NCBI GenBank assembly: GCA_963575645.1
Contig: OY754468.1
Coordinates: 13,764,001 to 13,828,000, forward strand
Direction: 5' to 3'
DNA: 64,000 nucleotides
From: Xanthostigma xanthostigma
Taxonomy: Eukaryota > Arthropoda > Insecta > Raphidioptera > Raphidiidae
Part shown: in pieces, positions 24,803 through 37,800 of the stretch
Position numbering within the stretch: the first letter of the stretch is position 1
Layout of the letters: each line of letters begins with the position of its first letter
The notes under the pieces: generated by a model
What the model saw: the letters and a program-made list of their open reading frames with translations, nothing else
Databases searched by the model: none
Told to the model about the DNA's origin: nothing
Made by a program: the position numbers and the translations under genes

Positions 24803-25324
24803 TTTTTTATTTTCAAAACATTTCCGAAACTATAAAGTTTAGAAACAAAATTTTTTTTACAAAACTTTCTTGAAAAAATAAATAGAATAATAAGCTATTT
24901 TGAAAAGTATACCATTATTATATTAAAAAACACCGTTTTAGCATATATCTCTTCTACGCATGCGCCGATTTTCTCCAAAAACAATAGGGCTCTTCATATT
25001 TGCATACCAAACATCCTCCTAAAATTTGGTTTCAATCCGCTCATCCGTTTTACCTGTATCGTGTTCACAGACAAACAGACTAACTGACAAACAGAGTTTT
25101 TCCAAAAAAAAGTTTTTTTCCCACTTGTAGGTTGGAATGATAAAAGATCAGGTCTATCGTGTTCACAATCAGTGCAGGTGAAACTTCTTATTTAATACAA
25201 TTTTATTATTTATGAATAAATACGAATATCCCACTCAACTTAGGAGATGGGATTATAAATATATGGCTATGATATTTACCATAATATGGTACCTACATAC
25301 CCTATTGGCGTCGGTCGGATGGTG

Positions 25325-25375
25325 GAACCTAGGGATCGAACCAAAATTTCTCGACCTTTCATAACCTCTTGAACA
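25325..25375 (-). repeat. isolated B-box-like sequence
   Basis: GGTTCGATCCC on the minus strand matches the tRNA B box, but no A box or tRNA fold is visible upstream. Possibly a SINE remnant. Confidence 0.2.
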
Positions 25376-25415
25376 TTTTGGAACTATTTTTTAAAATGCT
25401 TATAAAATATATACA

Positions 25416-26069
25416 CGGTGTCCCATTTCAATGTAGTTACTCTTAGATCACCGCTATTTCACAAAATTCGAAAAATGCATTGCAAATTCAAATTCAAATT
25501 CAAATACTTATTGTCAAAAAGAAAATTACATTTCGTATGACTTGTCAAGTACAAAAGCTAATAATCAATATTTAAAATCATTTACTGAATATAAACAAAG
25601 AGAGCATAGTCGACTTTTTATTTGTGATTTAAATTTGGAATACGGCAGTGAAGTCACCTGTACTGGCAGTGCATTATACATTCTTAACGCCGAAAATTCA
25701 GGGCTTTTATAAAGATAGATTGCACTTAGGTAGAATAAGTTTATTATTATGGCGAGTTTGATAGTCGTGCTTAGAGCTAAAAAATGTTACGGAATGCCCC
25801 TTTTACATCTCACAGCATCGGATTGATAAGAAGACTTTGATCTTAAAATGGTTCAAATGATTTTCGTAGCATTTTTTCTTCTCTATTCAATGGACCATAA
25901 AAACATAGGCTTCCATTTAAAAAAAAAAACAAAGTTGATGTTATTTCTTCGAAAGTGACGCCACCTAAATGTTCACATTAGCGAGCTGAGAACCTTTCAA
26001 TCAGACCCTTTCTTCGAATCTTGTGAAATAACGGAGATCTGAGGGTGGCTACATTAAAATGAAACACAC
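25416..26069. mobile_element. TIR element, about 55-bp inverted repeats
   Basis: Left GTGTCCCATTTCAATGTAG...CACAAAATTCGA pairs with right TCGAATCTTGTGAAATAACG...CTACATTAAAATGAAAC. A CAAATT microsatellite lies at 25483-25505. Non-coding interior. Confidence 0.6.
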
Positions 26070-26678
26070 AAATAAATATACATAATTTATTTGTGCGAGC
26101 AATAACTTTCGAAAGTGTTAATTGATTTTTATAAAGTTCGAACCATATGTTGGAATATATTACTGCACGAAGTCTATTTAAAATTAGTCCAAACAGCCCA
26201 TTTTAGAGTAGTTGAAAAATATATTTGGGTATTAAAATAAGGAATAAATCCTCAGAATGGCTTTAAAATTGAAATTTGACCATTTAGTAATAATTAAAAT
26301 GTGCTGCTAAAATTTTAACAAAAGTGGTCCGACAGGGCCGGAATTACAAATTTTATGAAAACACTAATTTGCGGATGCGGATTTTCTTATTGAGTGGTGT
26401 ATTTAGTTTCCTGCAGATTTTGAATTGACAATTATATCGAAATTACGATAAAATATTATTTTGAACGGATGTATTAGGGGGGTTTAATTTTTATATTATT
26501 CAAAAAGTTGACATTATAATTATATGTATCACCTACTATATTTTTGGCAGAGTTTGACCCTGCGAACCGAGTTTTTTAATGTTTGTTTCATGTTTAAACG
26601 TTTGATTTTTTAGCGGACTGATATTAATACAGTAATAATATTTCACTATGAAGATATTTAATAAAAGTACATAGATAC

Positions 26679-27215
26679 TAGTGATGTGCCGGATCGTTAA
26701 AAATGTATATCCGCGGATACGAATCTGAATACGGATATTTGGCTTCAAGATCCGCGGATACGGATACGGATCTTAACTTTCTTAGAGTACGCGGCGGTAA
26801 ATATTGCACATCGACCTTTAGAAAGAGACTATCTGTTATGGGAAAAAGTTATTGACTTCTTTAAGAGTTAACTCTCATAACAGATTGTCTCTTTCCAAAG
26901 ATCGATGTGCAATATCTCATTATAAAGATAGTTTTTTATTAGTACCTTTGAGTTATGTACTATTGGTATGGTACTCACTACGATAAATTTTTGCAATATA
27001 TAGGTGCCAAATACGATTTTAAGAAATAAAAAATAATCTGAATGGAATTTAACAGTTTTTCATTATTACCTTATTACCTATATATATAAAATTTCATCTA
27101 TGAATTGAAAATTAATAATTTAAAAGATCCGCCATAAAACTAACAGATACGGATACGGATCTTTCTTCTCCCTCGGTATCCGCAGATACGGATACGGATA
27201 TCCGGCACATCACTA
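26679..27215. mobile_element. hAT MITE with nested foldback
   Basis: TAGTGATGTGCCGGAT at the left and its complement at the right are flanked by ATAGATAC and ATAGATAT (8 bp, 7/8). Both ends carry repeats of CGGATACGGAT. A second foldback with about 47-bp arms (26803-26921, AATATTGCACATCGA and complement) is nested inside. Confidence 0.78.
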
Positions 27216-27219
27216 ATAG

Positions 27220-28080
27220 ATATACACAAATTTATAGAAAGTAAATTGGTGTGGTTCTTTGAGGTTTATTAGTATTACTTTACGCTTTTAGTGGTATTTT
27301 TTGAAATTTGAAAGTTTTTTAATTGTTCTGTTCTTTCAAAGCACTTATTGCAAAAAGAAACATGTGTTGTTCGCACGGAATTGGCCGTTCTCGCTGCACT
27401 TTGGAAGGGAAACGTCACACTTGTTCGCAATCGTCAACTTCTCGTCGCGTCGTAGTAACACATTTCAATATTTAACCCTTACCCAGCAGCCATTAAATAA
27501 ATGATAATACCTACGGCATCTGCGTCTCAGTTGAAGAGAACGGGCACAATGACGTGGGAGTGGATCAAATTCGAGGCCGAAGAACTGAACGCAAGCGTCT
27601 TGTAAGGATTAGGGTAGGTAATAGAGGTCGACCGTAAAATGAAATATCATCGTTCTATGTAATGCATCTATAATGTAAAGAGGTGAATTGGACTACTAGG
27701 GATTCGGGAAAATTTACTATCATCTTTACATCCTTTTCAATGCCTCTGTACGGTTATTTTTATTGCTATTACTTGAAAGGGTAAATGGTAACGCCTAGAT
27801 GAGAGGCATATAGTTGTCTATAATATTTTGCAATGCTATTTATTTTTTAGGGAGATTTCTAAATAACTGGTAGTTACGTAGTAGATACTAAAGCATGCAA
27901 TATCAGTACCTACTAATCAGCGTTATGATCACAGTAAGTTGTCGGACATCTATAATGATGATGATTACGCAATATAGTTTACATCATCACTATGACAATC
28001 GAAGTATTAATCACAGAAATTGATATTCAGTGAGTTCACCGAAAGATGTTACAGTGAATAATTCGTGTATCCTACTAGAT
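27220..28080. other. region without recognised genes
   Basis: No motif-bearing frame, repeat pair or RNA gene recognised. Confidence 0.5.
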
Positions 28081-28089
28081 AAAAAAAAA

Positions 28090-28385
28090 CGAAAAAAAAG
28101 TGTTTAAAACATTAGTTGTTAATAAAAAAGAACTAAAAAGTTAGAAATAATTTTATTCTTATTAGAAATAAACCGATTTATACGTACTTATCACAGTCTC
28201 AATTTTCAAACAAAAGTTTGTTACATTACAGCAAGAGAGAAAAAAAGTGTAATATGCTTTTATTTAAAAATTGAGACTGTGATAAGAAGGTATGTAAAAA
28301 CGGATTATTTCTAATCGGAATAAAATTATTTTAAACTTTTTATCTTATTGTTTATTAACAAGTAATAAAAGCTTGTTTTTAAAAA
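28090..28385. repeat. foldback repeat, about 120-bp arms
   Basis: ACTTATCACAGTCTCAATTT on the left and its complement at 28268-28290 lie in arms that also mirror GAAATAATTTTATT. The right end continues with a direct duplication (AATAAAAGCTTGTTTTTAAA, about 28365 and 28443). Confidence 0.65.
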
Positions 28386-28499
28386 AAATTCTATCCGTTC
28401 ATTTATTTTTAATTTTTTGGTTCATTTTTTATTAACAACTAATAAAAGCTTGTTTTTAAAAGAATTTTTTTTCATTTAGTTATTTTAAAGTTTTCATTA

Positions 28500-28715
28500 A
28501 GTGCGATTTGCAACGGGGCGAAAGCCGGACCGGTCAGTTAGTTAATATAATATTGTATTGTCATCGGAACTACATACGTATGCAAAATTTCAGCTCAATC
28601 GGAAACCGGGAAGTAGGTCAAATTTAACTTACAAGATTTGATTTCAGACATATAGGTAGCCAGACAGACACCGGGACAGGTGAAACTAAACAAAAGCTTG
28701 TAAGAAAAGCTTTGT
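28500..28715 (+). repeat. LINE 3' tail (RTE-like)
   Basis: CAAAATTTCAGCTCAATCGG, a polar tract and GACAGACACCGGGACAGG, ending near AAAAGCTTGTAAG, form the familiar 3' tail of insect RTE-type insertions. No coding part is present. Confidence 0.5.
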
Positions 28716-28739
28716 TCGACTTGAGGTTTACTATCGGAA

Positions 28740-29035
28740 GCTGTTGAGACATATTTTTTTGTACTTCAAACTCAACCGGAAGTTTGCGGCATCTGACGTG
28801 ACTTTGCTGAACTTAGATTTCCTGAAAATTTGGAATGATTCGTCCCATTAGATTTTGAGAAATCTCATAACTACAAGTTTCAAAAATGTTTAGAAATTTG
28901 TTTTTTGGAATATTTTCTAAACTACTACACCGATTAATTCCAAAAAACCACCAGCTCTTCTCCTCAAAAAACTGCGTCGATTGCCGCAAACTGCATCAAA
29001 ATCGGTACATTTGTTTAAGAGATATCTCCTGAAAC
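28740..29035 (+). repeat. repeat Z, copy 1 (partial)
   Basis: GCGGCATCTGACGTGACTTT, then TTTTCTAAACTACTACACCG, then a segment with AACTGCGTCGATTGCCG, matches 39940-40220 and 63550-63800. Confidence 0.75.
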
Positions 29036-31529
29036 ACAAGAGAATTTGCTTTGCAAGTCTGAAGCAGTCATGATACGAAGATTCCGTCACTTCAATAACC
29101 CATTCTCAACGCCTGATCAGGTTTGGGATACCGATTCCAGAGCTATTCTTTATGAAAAGCCTTAACCTCACTCAGAAATAAACAAGCCAGGGCTACACAA
29201 TAGATCTACTAAGGTCGCAGTGTTGACTCCTCACACCCTCATTTATTCTAATCTAATCCATCTAATTTTACTACTTTGTTTCCCCGCTCACGTTTTGACT
29301 ACATCGCTGTTGACAAATTGTAAAATGCCTGAAAATAATGTTCTGCTCATATGTGAATGCATTTTACCAATTTTCCTGAAATGGTATAGTCATAACGGGA
29401 ACTGCATTTGCTCGTGTTTTGCCGGCTTCTTATAAAAATCCTAGACATTTTGTAAAAAGCCTAATTTTGCATTATGCCTACGACATATACGTATTTTTGC
29501 TACATTGCCTTCCATTGTTTTGGTTAAATATGGCGTCTTTGTCGTAACTGTTACTAGATAAAGTCTACCGTAGTCTATAGGTTCAAACTGTAAATGTATT
29601 CCACGTCGATTTCCTGAACAAATGTGGACGAAATTGAATCTAGATAAAATCTACATAATATCATAGTATACAAGTTTAAGTTGTTTATTAAATATAGTGT
29701 CACGTTATAAGAACTTATCTGATTTTGGCTATATATAATATAAATTTGCAATCTATTGAGTATACAGAGAAGTTCAAACAATGGGATATTTTCAATTTCC
29801 GCGTCCTTTCTGTTTAATAATAAGCTCATTCTTACGATAGAACGCGTTTCCTCGCGCTTCGTATTTCTCATTTCAACGGCATTCTTCCATCACGTTCCAC
29901 CAGGCCCTCCCCATACTTCACTCCCAACGGTGTCGTGTTTTGTCGTCTATTTGTAAACGTATTCGTCGTACCATTGTTACATATTTGACAATTTTCTGTG
30001 TGTATAGCAATTACTCATTAATCAATACAATGCTCGCGAGAAAACAGTCTGCGCTTTCTATAAAATTATATTTCCACAATAAAGTTGCAATTTTATTCCT
30101 ATAGATAAAAAATAATGAACAAGAATTAATTGAACTCTTGTATGTAGATTTTTTTATTATTTTAAATACACTATGTATATTGTCGGCAGGGTTTGGCACT
30201 GCGACCCGAGTTTTTATGATTATTATTAATTAAAAAAATTAAGTAATTCATTCATTTTATATTTATTGGGAATAGTGTTATAAAATGCTTGTATAATAAT
30301 TGTCCCTTACAAATTGTACTTAGTAATAATAGTTTTCTAACTTTTCATATTTTGTCATTTTAAACATAAACTTAGGTTTTAAAATTTCTGCACTAATCTG
30401 TTTTGAGGCAAGGTGCGAGCGACATGTAATTAGATCGGCGATCTTCGGTCAAAAATAAAACCTTCGGAAAAATATTCGTCTTCGACAAAACCTTCGAGTT
30501 AATAATTTATGTTTGAAGAAGTTTGTTTTGTCGAAGTTTTTTTTTGATCGTAAATGATCGAAGCCGAAATGTTGGATAGTTTAAAATCAATGCTGAATTT
30601 ACTAAACAATCTTATCTACGTTAATAAATAAAAACATAATTGTGCAGGCATTGTTTTATCTAAATCACACACAGACACTAGTCTTCACACAAAGAATATT
30701 AAAAAATACTACTCAGCTTCAACGTAGTTGCATAGAACTTACAATCTGAACTATTTGTCCTCGCTTTTTTAGCATTAAACAATACCTTCGGTTTCGGCCG
30801 AAGATGCGAAAATGCCAACGTTCGGCTTCGGCTAAAAACAAACTTTTGGTCTAACTTTACTTGCAATAAGAGTCTCCAATATCGGGGCATTTTCAGTTCC
30901 GGAACTGATTTCGATATTAGATTCTCAGTTTCGAAATGTTCGTAACTAGTTCGAGTATCGATAAAACTCTACAAAAATACTACATCCAGAGCAAGTTTGT
31001 CTTTTTCAAAATAGTTATATTGATATTGAAAACGTTAAATGAAACTTCGAGTTAGAAAATTGCAAACAGACAAAAAAAGTAATATTATCGACTAGTAATA
31101 ATTAGTAACACTATCTGTCTATCTTTAAAGCGAGTGAATGTATAAAATACTGCTTGAAACGAAATTTGTAGAGAATTTTATGCTCTACAACTTTTATAAT
31201 AGATCAAAATGTCAGCTGGAGCATATAAAACGAGATATTTACAAAAAAAAAATGATTTTTGTGACCTTTGATCTTGAATATCTTGACTTAACGAGATTCT
31301 ATAAGACTTTTGAGCCAAGTTATTAAAATGCTGAAACAAAGATTTATACAAGTTTTTAACTTGTTATCTTTAATTTCCAAGTTAAATCCCTATTTGACAG
31401 GACTAATATTAAAATATTAAATTTGAAAAACTTACATTTTAAATTGTAACTTTAGAGAACTCATCAATCATTGATAAAAAGCCTATATTAAGGTCAAGTT
31501 GAAGCAAAATATTGTTACTGTTTAGTAGG
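29036..31529. other. region without recognised genes
   Basis: Short unrecognised open frames only. 30440-30860 is enriched in TTCGG/CCGAA runs (e.g. TTCGGTTTCGGCCGAAG), which often mark hAT MITEs, but no ends could be defined. 31138-31326 is open by chance and lacks motifs. Confidence 0.4.
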
Positions 31530-31535
31530 TTTATT
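31530..31535 (-). terminator. possible poly(A) signal of the SDR gene
   Basis: AATAAA on the minus strand, about 270 nt after the stop codon. The position is plausible, but such hexamers are common in AT-rich DNA and no cleavage site can be identified. Confidence 0.25.
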
Positions 31536-31806
31536 AATTCCGGAATTCTGATATTATTCTCTTCAATTCCGGAATTGATATGCTTGAAGATTTTCGAGAT
31601 TGTGAAATCTTACAGTTCTGGTATGGATAACTAGTAACTACTTCGTCTAAACTATTTCGACAATTCTCAGACGTAAAAAACAGTAATGCTAATTCTAATT
31701 AAAGTTATAAAAAATCACGAAAACGAGTGCAAAACACACAGCTATTCTACAATACAATTTTACGCAAATTTTTCAGATAGGGGTGAGATTTGATTCGCAT
31801 TATGAA

Positions 31807-32020
31807 CTAACATGGATTAATTTGCACTTTTGCACTTTGTATAAGTTTTTTTATTAAAAATTTGGGCCATGGAATTCTTCTGAAGAATGGATTGCCCAAA
31901 ATTAAAATCTGATGCCACTTCCAACGTGGAACCGAAAATGTATCGTTTTCCAACTTTATTCCATCTATATAATCCGCCGCTGCATCTTTCGCTGACGTCA
32001 GACATTTGAAACCACGCATC
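31807..32020 (-). CDS. SDR gene, terminal coding exon 5
   Basis: After acceptor TTATTTTCAG the exon completes a Trp codon and encodes the last 70 residues (MRGFKCLTSAKDAAADYI to KVQINPC), stopping at TAG 31809-31807. The Ala-rich helix AKDAAADYI followed by the PRW segment corresponds to the C-terminal cap of SDR16C enzymes. Confidence 0.85.
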
Positions 32021-34846
32021 CTGAAAATAAGAAAGATTTTAGTAGGTACCCATATTTGCGTACATAGAGTGTTCAAATTATGGCTTCAGGAGCTTAATTG
32101 TGGCTTAAATGAAAATAATGAAAAATAATTCATTCGGTTCACTTCGGCATTCTTCGGTTCGACCCGATTCAAGTTTTTAAACCTATGTAATATAATTCTA
32201 ATCAGAACATAATATGGATCTTACAATAGATTGAAATCATACTACATATTATGCTTCAAAACTTGAACCGGGTTAAACCGAAAAATATCGAACTGAACCG
32301 AACGAATTATCTGTGATGCCAGTGTATGATAAAATAAAAATCTACTGTACAAAGCCCGTAGACTAGTATATGAGTATATAAATCTTCTGCAGTAGGTTTT
32401 TATTTTATCATTTGAGTATTCAATGAACTTCAATGATATAAGACTTAGGTGTATCATTGTTTTTTTTTTATACCAAGGACTTTAGATGCCACTCTCAATA
32501 TTTTTAAGTAGGTAACTAGGGTTCCTACTGCAAAGGGTTTGGGCACTCCTGGTATATATAGCACAAACCCCATTAGTTCTGGTCGCCGGATCACAAATTC
32601 ACTCCGCTAAAGTTGGCAAGGCCAAACTGTTATGTGACAAAATTATTGATATGAGAATTAAGGGTTAATTTAGTGCCCCATTTTAAACTTAGGGCTCTTG
32701 TGTTTTTAGGCGAAATCTTTGAATACCTTCTATACGATGGAAGAACGTACTACATATGGTGGAGGAGCGGGTCAAGCTGGCAGAGCCACAATGCGGCATC
32801 ATGTCAACGATTGCAAGAGATTTACCGGCTAATTCAATGTCTTATTTTTAAATTTAGTGTTCTTGATTTTTTCGTTAAAATCTTTGATTATTATCTTCTA
32901 TACGGTGGTAGTACGGGTTCCATACGATCACTCCCACTATTTGTTACCATTCCAACCCACAAGTGTTCTAGTTTAGGTTAAAAATCACTTTTCAAAATTT
33001 TACATCTTTTCGTTTTGAGGTCCCCCACATCCAAAAAACATATTTTTGGAAAAACTTTATGCGTCCGTTAGTCTGTTTGTCTGTGAGCAATGTGAGCATG
33101 ATACAGGTCAAACGGATGAGCGGATTAAAACCAAATATGAAAATTTGAAGAGCGCTGTTGTTTTTGCGAAAATATATAATAATTATATAATAATGGTATA
33201 CTTTTCATAACGGATTATAATTCTATTTATTTTTTCAAGAAAGTTTTGTTAAATTTTTTTTTCTAAGCTTTAGTTTCGAAAATATTTTCAAAATAAAAAA
33301 ATCAGCTGTTCTTTTGTTTTATAAATCAGTCAGAAACAAACTTTAAGCATGCTTTGATTAATTTTTACATGACGTAAAACATATTATGTAGGTAACCATG
33401 ACAACGAAAAATCAAATATCCTTTTGAATATAATATGTTAGATATCGTGTCCATCGAGATAAAAATTAATAAGAAAAATCGCAGGATTGTGAACTAAAAC
33501 GTAGAATTTACCAACACAGAATGGACTGTCGAAACACAAATTTATTAAGTGATAATAAGACCGCGCTGTCATCTCATTATTTTGACACTGGACATAAATT
33601 TCTATTTAGTGAAGTCCAAATAAGTATTAGATTAAGCGTCCAATTGGAAGAACGCAGTGAAATGTGTTTTATTTTTAACCGACTTCAAAAAAGGAGGTTT
33701 TATGTTCGACTGTATATATATATATATTTTTTTTATGTATGTTCACCAATTTCTCCGTTAATTATGGACCGATTTTCATAATTCTTTTTTTATTCGAAAG
33801 AGTGCACTTTCGAGGTGGTCCCATCGGAACCAAGTCAGGATCTGATGGTGGAATCCGGAGAAATCGAGGGAAACTCTCAAATTTCAAAGGCACGTATACT
33901 TGGCCTACCCATTGAAATACTATATCTAACACTAAAAAGAGAAAAATAAAATATTTTTAACAAAAAAATTGAACCGACTTCAAAATATGCACTAAAAAGT
34001 ACAAAATATTAATTATTGTTATTTTTGGAGTCGGAGTCAGCCAAAATGAAATCTATACCGAGAACTAGAGACATGTAAGATTTAAATTGCTACTTTCAAA
34101 TTCCGATGTGACACCGACTCCAAAAATAACAATAATTATTATTTTTTACTTTTTAGTGCATATTTTGAAGTCAGTTCAATTTTTTTGTTAAAAATATTTT
34201 TTAGAAAAAACAATTCTATTTATAGTTATAGAACAGACAGTAGACACTCAAGATTTAAGTAGTCAGTACAACTATGTTATGAAATTGAACTAATTTTCGA
34301 ATTTTTATTTATAATTTTTTTGTGTTTAAAAATTTATACATAAACTTGTTGCCATATTTTTGTCTTATGTACCTCAACTTTTGTTTATTGCTATGGTTAG
34401 TAATTAATGTTTATTTTCATCATGTTTATTGTTTTGAATTTTTATATTGTACTTGAAAACGTTTAAATCTAAATCTAACTTTTTATCCACAATCCTGCGA
34501 TTTTTCTTATTAATCATGTTGAATACTAGTCATTACTTGCGTCACCTCGCGCGATATCCAAAATTTTCTTTTCTTTATGATACTATATCAAATGTCAATT
34601 GGCTGGATTTTTTTTAATCAGAATGTAGTATTATTTCACGTCGAACTAATATTTAAGCATGTTAAAAATGATAACCGCTATAATTGAATCTAAAACTTTC
34701 TTAAAACTAAAATGTGTTGTAGGATTTTTACAAATTACGTAAAACATATAGCGCGCCCGATAAATAAACTGACTATGCACTTTTTGATAAAAACATGAAA
34801 ATTGTTCAATTTTTACTAATTACCGATTGTTCGATCATTATTGAGG

Positions 34847-34887
<41 letters not shown>

Positions 34888-37800
34888 CTTTATTTATATA
34901 ATACCTACAATAATTGTATTTAAACAGCGTCAATGGTCTTTAAAGTTATTTTAAGTATCGTTCGAGGTTATAGTTTGATTCTTCGATCAATTTATTTTTC
35001 AGTTTTTTTTTTTAAATTGCTTATCACATTTTAGGTGTAGTGGTATTTGATTATCTATCCGTATCATGGTGTTGCGCACACCTCTTTGGACGACAGACAA
35101 ATTTGTCTGTAACAATTGTAATTTGTCTCTGTTTCTGGTGTCGTGATTGTTTTTTGAAATATTTTCGTGAAATAATATATTTTATTGTTATTTAAAAATA
35201 ACGCGTTTGGTCATAAATATTTTTAATTTACTAACAATTCGAATGTCTTGTGTGTTGAAATGATTTGAATAGATATGACAATAACGACATACTACGGAAT
35301 TTCTTAAAAGCTGTTAGTTCAAACTTTTCTGCGCTTCAGGATGGCGTTATTGTCTTGTGTATTCAAATTATTTCAACACAAGAAATTCGAATAATTAGTA
35401 AATTTAAAATATTTATGACCGAACAATCTTCAATAATGATCGAACAATCAGTTTGTGAAAATTCAACTAAGCATGGGGGGGGGGGGCTGACAAAAGAATA
35501 GATATTTGTTTAACTAATTATAAATAAACAAAAAACGACCAAATAACAAATAATTTTAATGAGCCAACAACGAAGAACAATCGACGAACTAATAACAATT
35601 AAAAAGAAAAAAAAATGATAATTCAAAAAAAATCAAAGTGGGGCTAAATTCCGTGAGTTTAAAATTACCTGTGTAGAGCAAAGAAAGCTCAAAGGTCGTG
35701 TTTTTGTTCCATATCGATGTCTTTAAAAATTGAAAAATAGGTAATCAAAGTTGAAATTTCCATCGTGTTTTTTGACATACGCTAGAAATACCTTCTATAC
35801 CGATTTCTAGTAACCCATAGGAAATGTAAAGCCCTTAACGATGCCTTATGTCCAATTTTGATAAATTGAGAAATGTTTAAGCTATAAGAACTAGATACAT
35901 AACCTACTATTACTTACCACCATGAATCAAAAGCTTCTGAATTTATTAGACCAGTTTCGACGCTGAACGGATAAGCTGTTGATAGTTTGATATTTGATTC
36001 AGGATAATAAAACTGCAGTTCATAATATAAAGATTCCATAAATCCTTAAATAGAAAACAAACACAGTTTACACAATCTTTTGAAAGCATATCTAGTTAGC
36101 CCGAATATAGTACAAGGATTGATGAATTAAGGAGCCCCGAAGTTGAATGAAAATTTGGCAGGGGCAGATTTTCTCGTCAGGAGAAAGTTTCTCGCGGGAG
36201 GGTGTTGGTGCGAGACGGCGTTTTTTGCGAGGTGAAATAGGATGAGTTCAGGGTGGGGCAGATTCATCAAAGCTTTGCGGAGTTTGTTGGTGCAATCGTG
36301 CGACTTCAGGGATTCACAGTTTTTGATCGATACATTTTGGTGTGAATTAATACAAAAAAGTAAAAATTTGACTGTGTTCGGTCGAGTACTATTTCAAGTC
36401 AATCAATTATTGTAGATCAAAAACGCTCAGAAAATAAGGTACTTAGCGGCAGTTCAAATTATAATTGAAACGGATCGATAATATACTAAAACAATATGTA
36501 GATATCTTTGAAATTAAAACTAATGTTTTTCAGGTTTGCAGAAAACGATGCTTCATTGAACATCGAATGTCAATTTTAGGTTTAATAAAACGGAGGATGT
36601 CATTTCGAGGTGTATATTTTTTTTTTTTAAATGTTTGTTCCGCTTTAACTTTTCAAAGGGTTATAGACGCTAATGATCTCAGTTGTCAAGCGTCTTTAAT
36701 CTACAACATCTTTTTCTCTGTCAGGGTTTTCAATAAATTCGACGCCATTATGTTCAGGAAGATACCAGAATGATTCCATACAACTTTTATTTAATATCAC
36801 GAAAGAAGTCAGTTTATAACGTATAAATTATGTCGTGGCTAAATGTTACTAAAAACAAAAGCCAATAAAATCTACACTAAAAATATAAAAAACGTATTTT
36901 ATAATTATTTTTATAACTGTGCAATCTTATTTAAAAATGAGTTGAAATTTAATATCATTAGTTTTATTTTAAAAATATTTATATTTATCCTTTAATACTG
37001 GAGTGGATTGGAATTTCAAACCGGTATGTCACGAATCGAAAAATGTTTCCTACAAAAACTGTAGAGTAAAACTCCCCCGACATTTTGGTATAGTTTGTGA
37101 CCGCATGTCGGAAGGGGCGGCGGGGGATTTGCCGCTTTAAAGTTTCGGAAAACCCGTTTTTGTCCAATAACGCGGCCATTATTATCGGGGGAAAAAATGT
37201 TCTAACAAAAGTTGTAGAGAAAAAAAATCCGCGTAAGCTCGTTCCAACCCGTTCGCTAGATATCGCCATTTTAATGCGCGAACTTTGGAAAAATTGAATG
37301 TCATTTTTTTTTAAACCATAGCAGTTAGGAGCTTAATTATCTTTTTATAGCAAAGGTAGTAAAGATCCCTTCTTTGCACCGGAAGCTAGACGCGGTGGGT
37401 CAATTAGAACCGGCAGGAGAGGGGGAAAATTATTTTTTTAAATCTCCCATAACTTTGGTTCTAATTGACGTATCGACCTAAACAAGACGCTATTTTTTTC
37501 GTTTTTTTAATCTACTTTTATGTGACAAGTGAAAAAAAATCTCTCAAACTCAACTGCTAGTAGGCGAAATAAAATATTGTTACTTTTCCTTAGCTACACA
37601 GCAAAATTCAAATGAATGCTTTAGGTCGATATGTCATTTAGAACCAAAGTTAGAGGGAGATTAAAAAAAAAATCGTTTTCCCCTCTCCTGCCGGTTCTAA
37701 TTGACTCACCGCGTCTAGCTTCCGGTGCAAAGAAGGGGTCTTTAGTACCTTTGCTATAAAAAGAAAATTAAACTCCTAGCTGCAATGGTTTTTTAAAAAA

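Larger units (their letters stand above)
23352..25150 (-). repeat. repeat Y, copy 1, interrupted by composite element X
   Basis: Flanks 23352-23610 and 24803-25150 match, in inverted order, the copy at 33000-33431 plus 34517-34620. Landmarks are CGATATC near CCCGCGT, 'aaaacaaaag..gctgattttttt' and the ACGGATGAGCGGATT-like segment. In copy 2 the two halves join directly, which defines the X insertion point. Confidence 0.7.
33432..34516 (+). mobile_element. insertion in repeat Y with a Penelope-like fragment
   Basis: The block separates the two halves of Y copy 2. Its edges carry inverted ATTAATAAGAAAAATCGCAG (33466...) and complement (...34513). It contains a PLE nuclease fragment, a lepidopteran-type segment (AACCGACTTCAAAAAAGGAG at 33679) and a foldback (33950-34201). 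Confidence 0.55.

Noticed and set aside
30440..30860. TTCGG/CCGAA-rich stretch as a hAT MITE
   Set aside because: No matching termini or TSD could be found.
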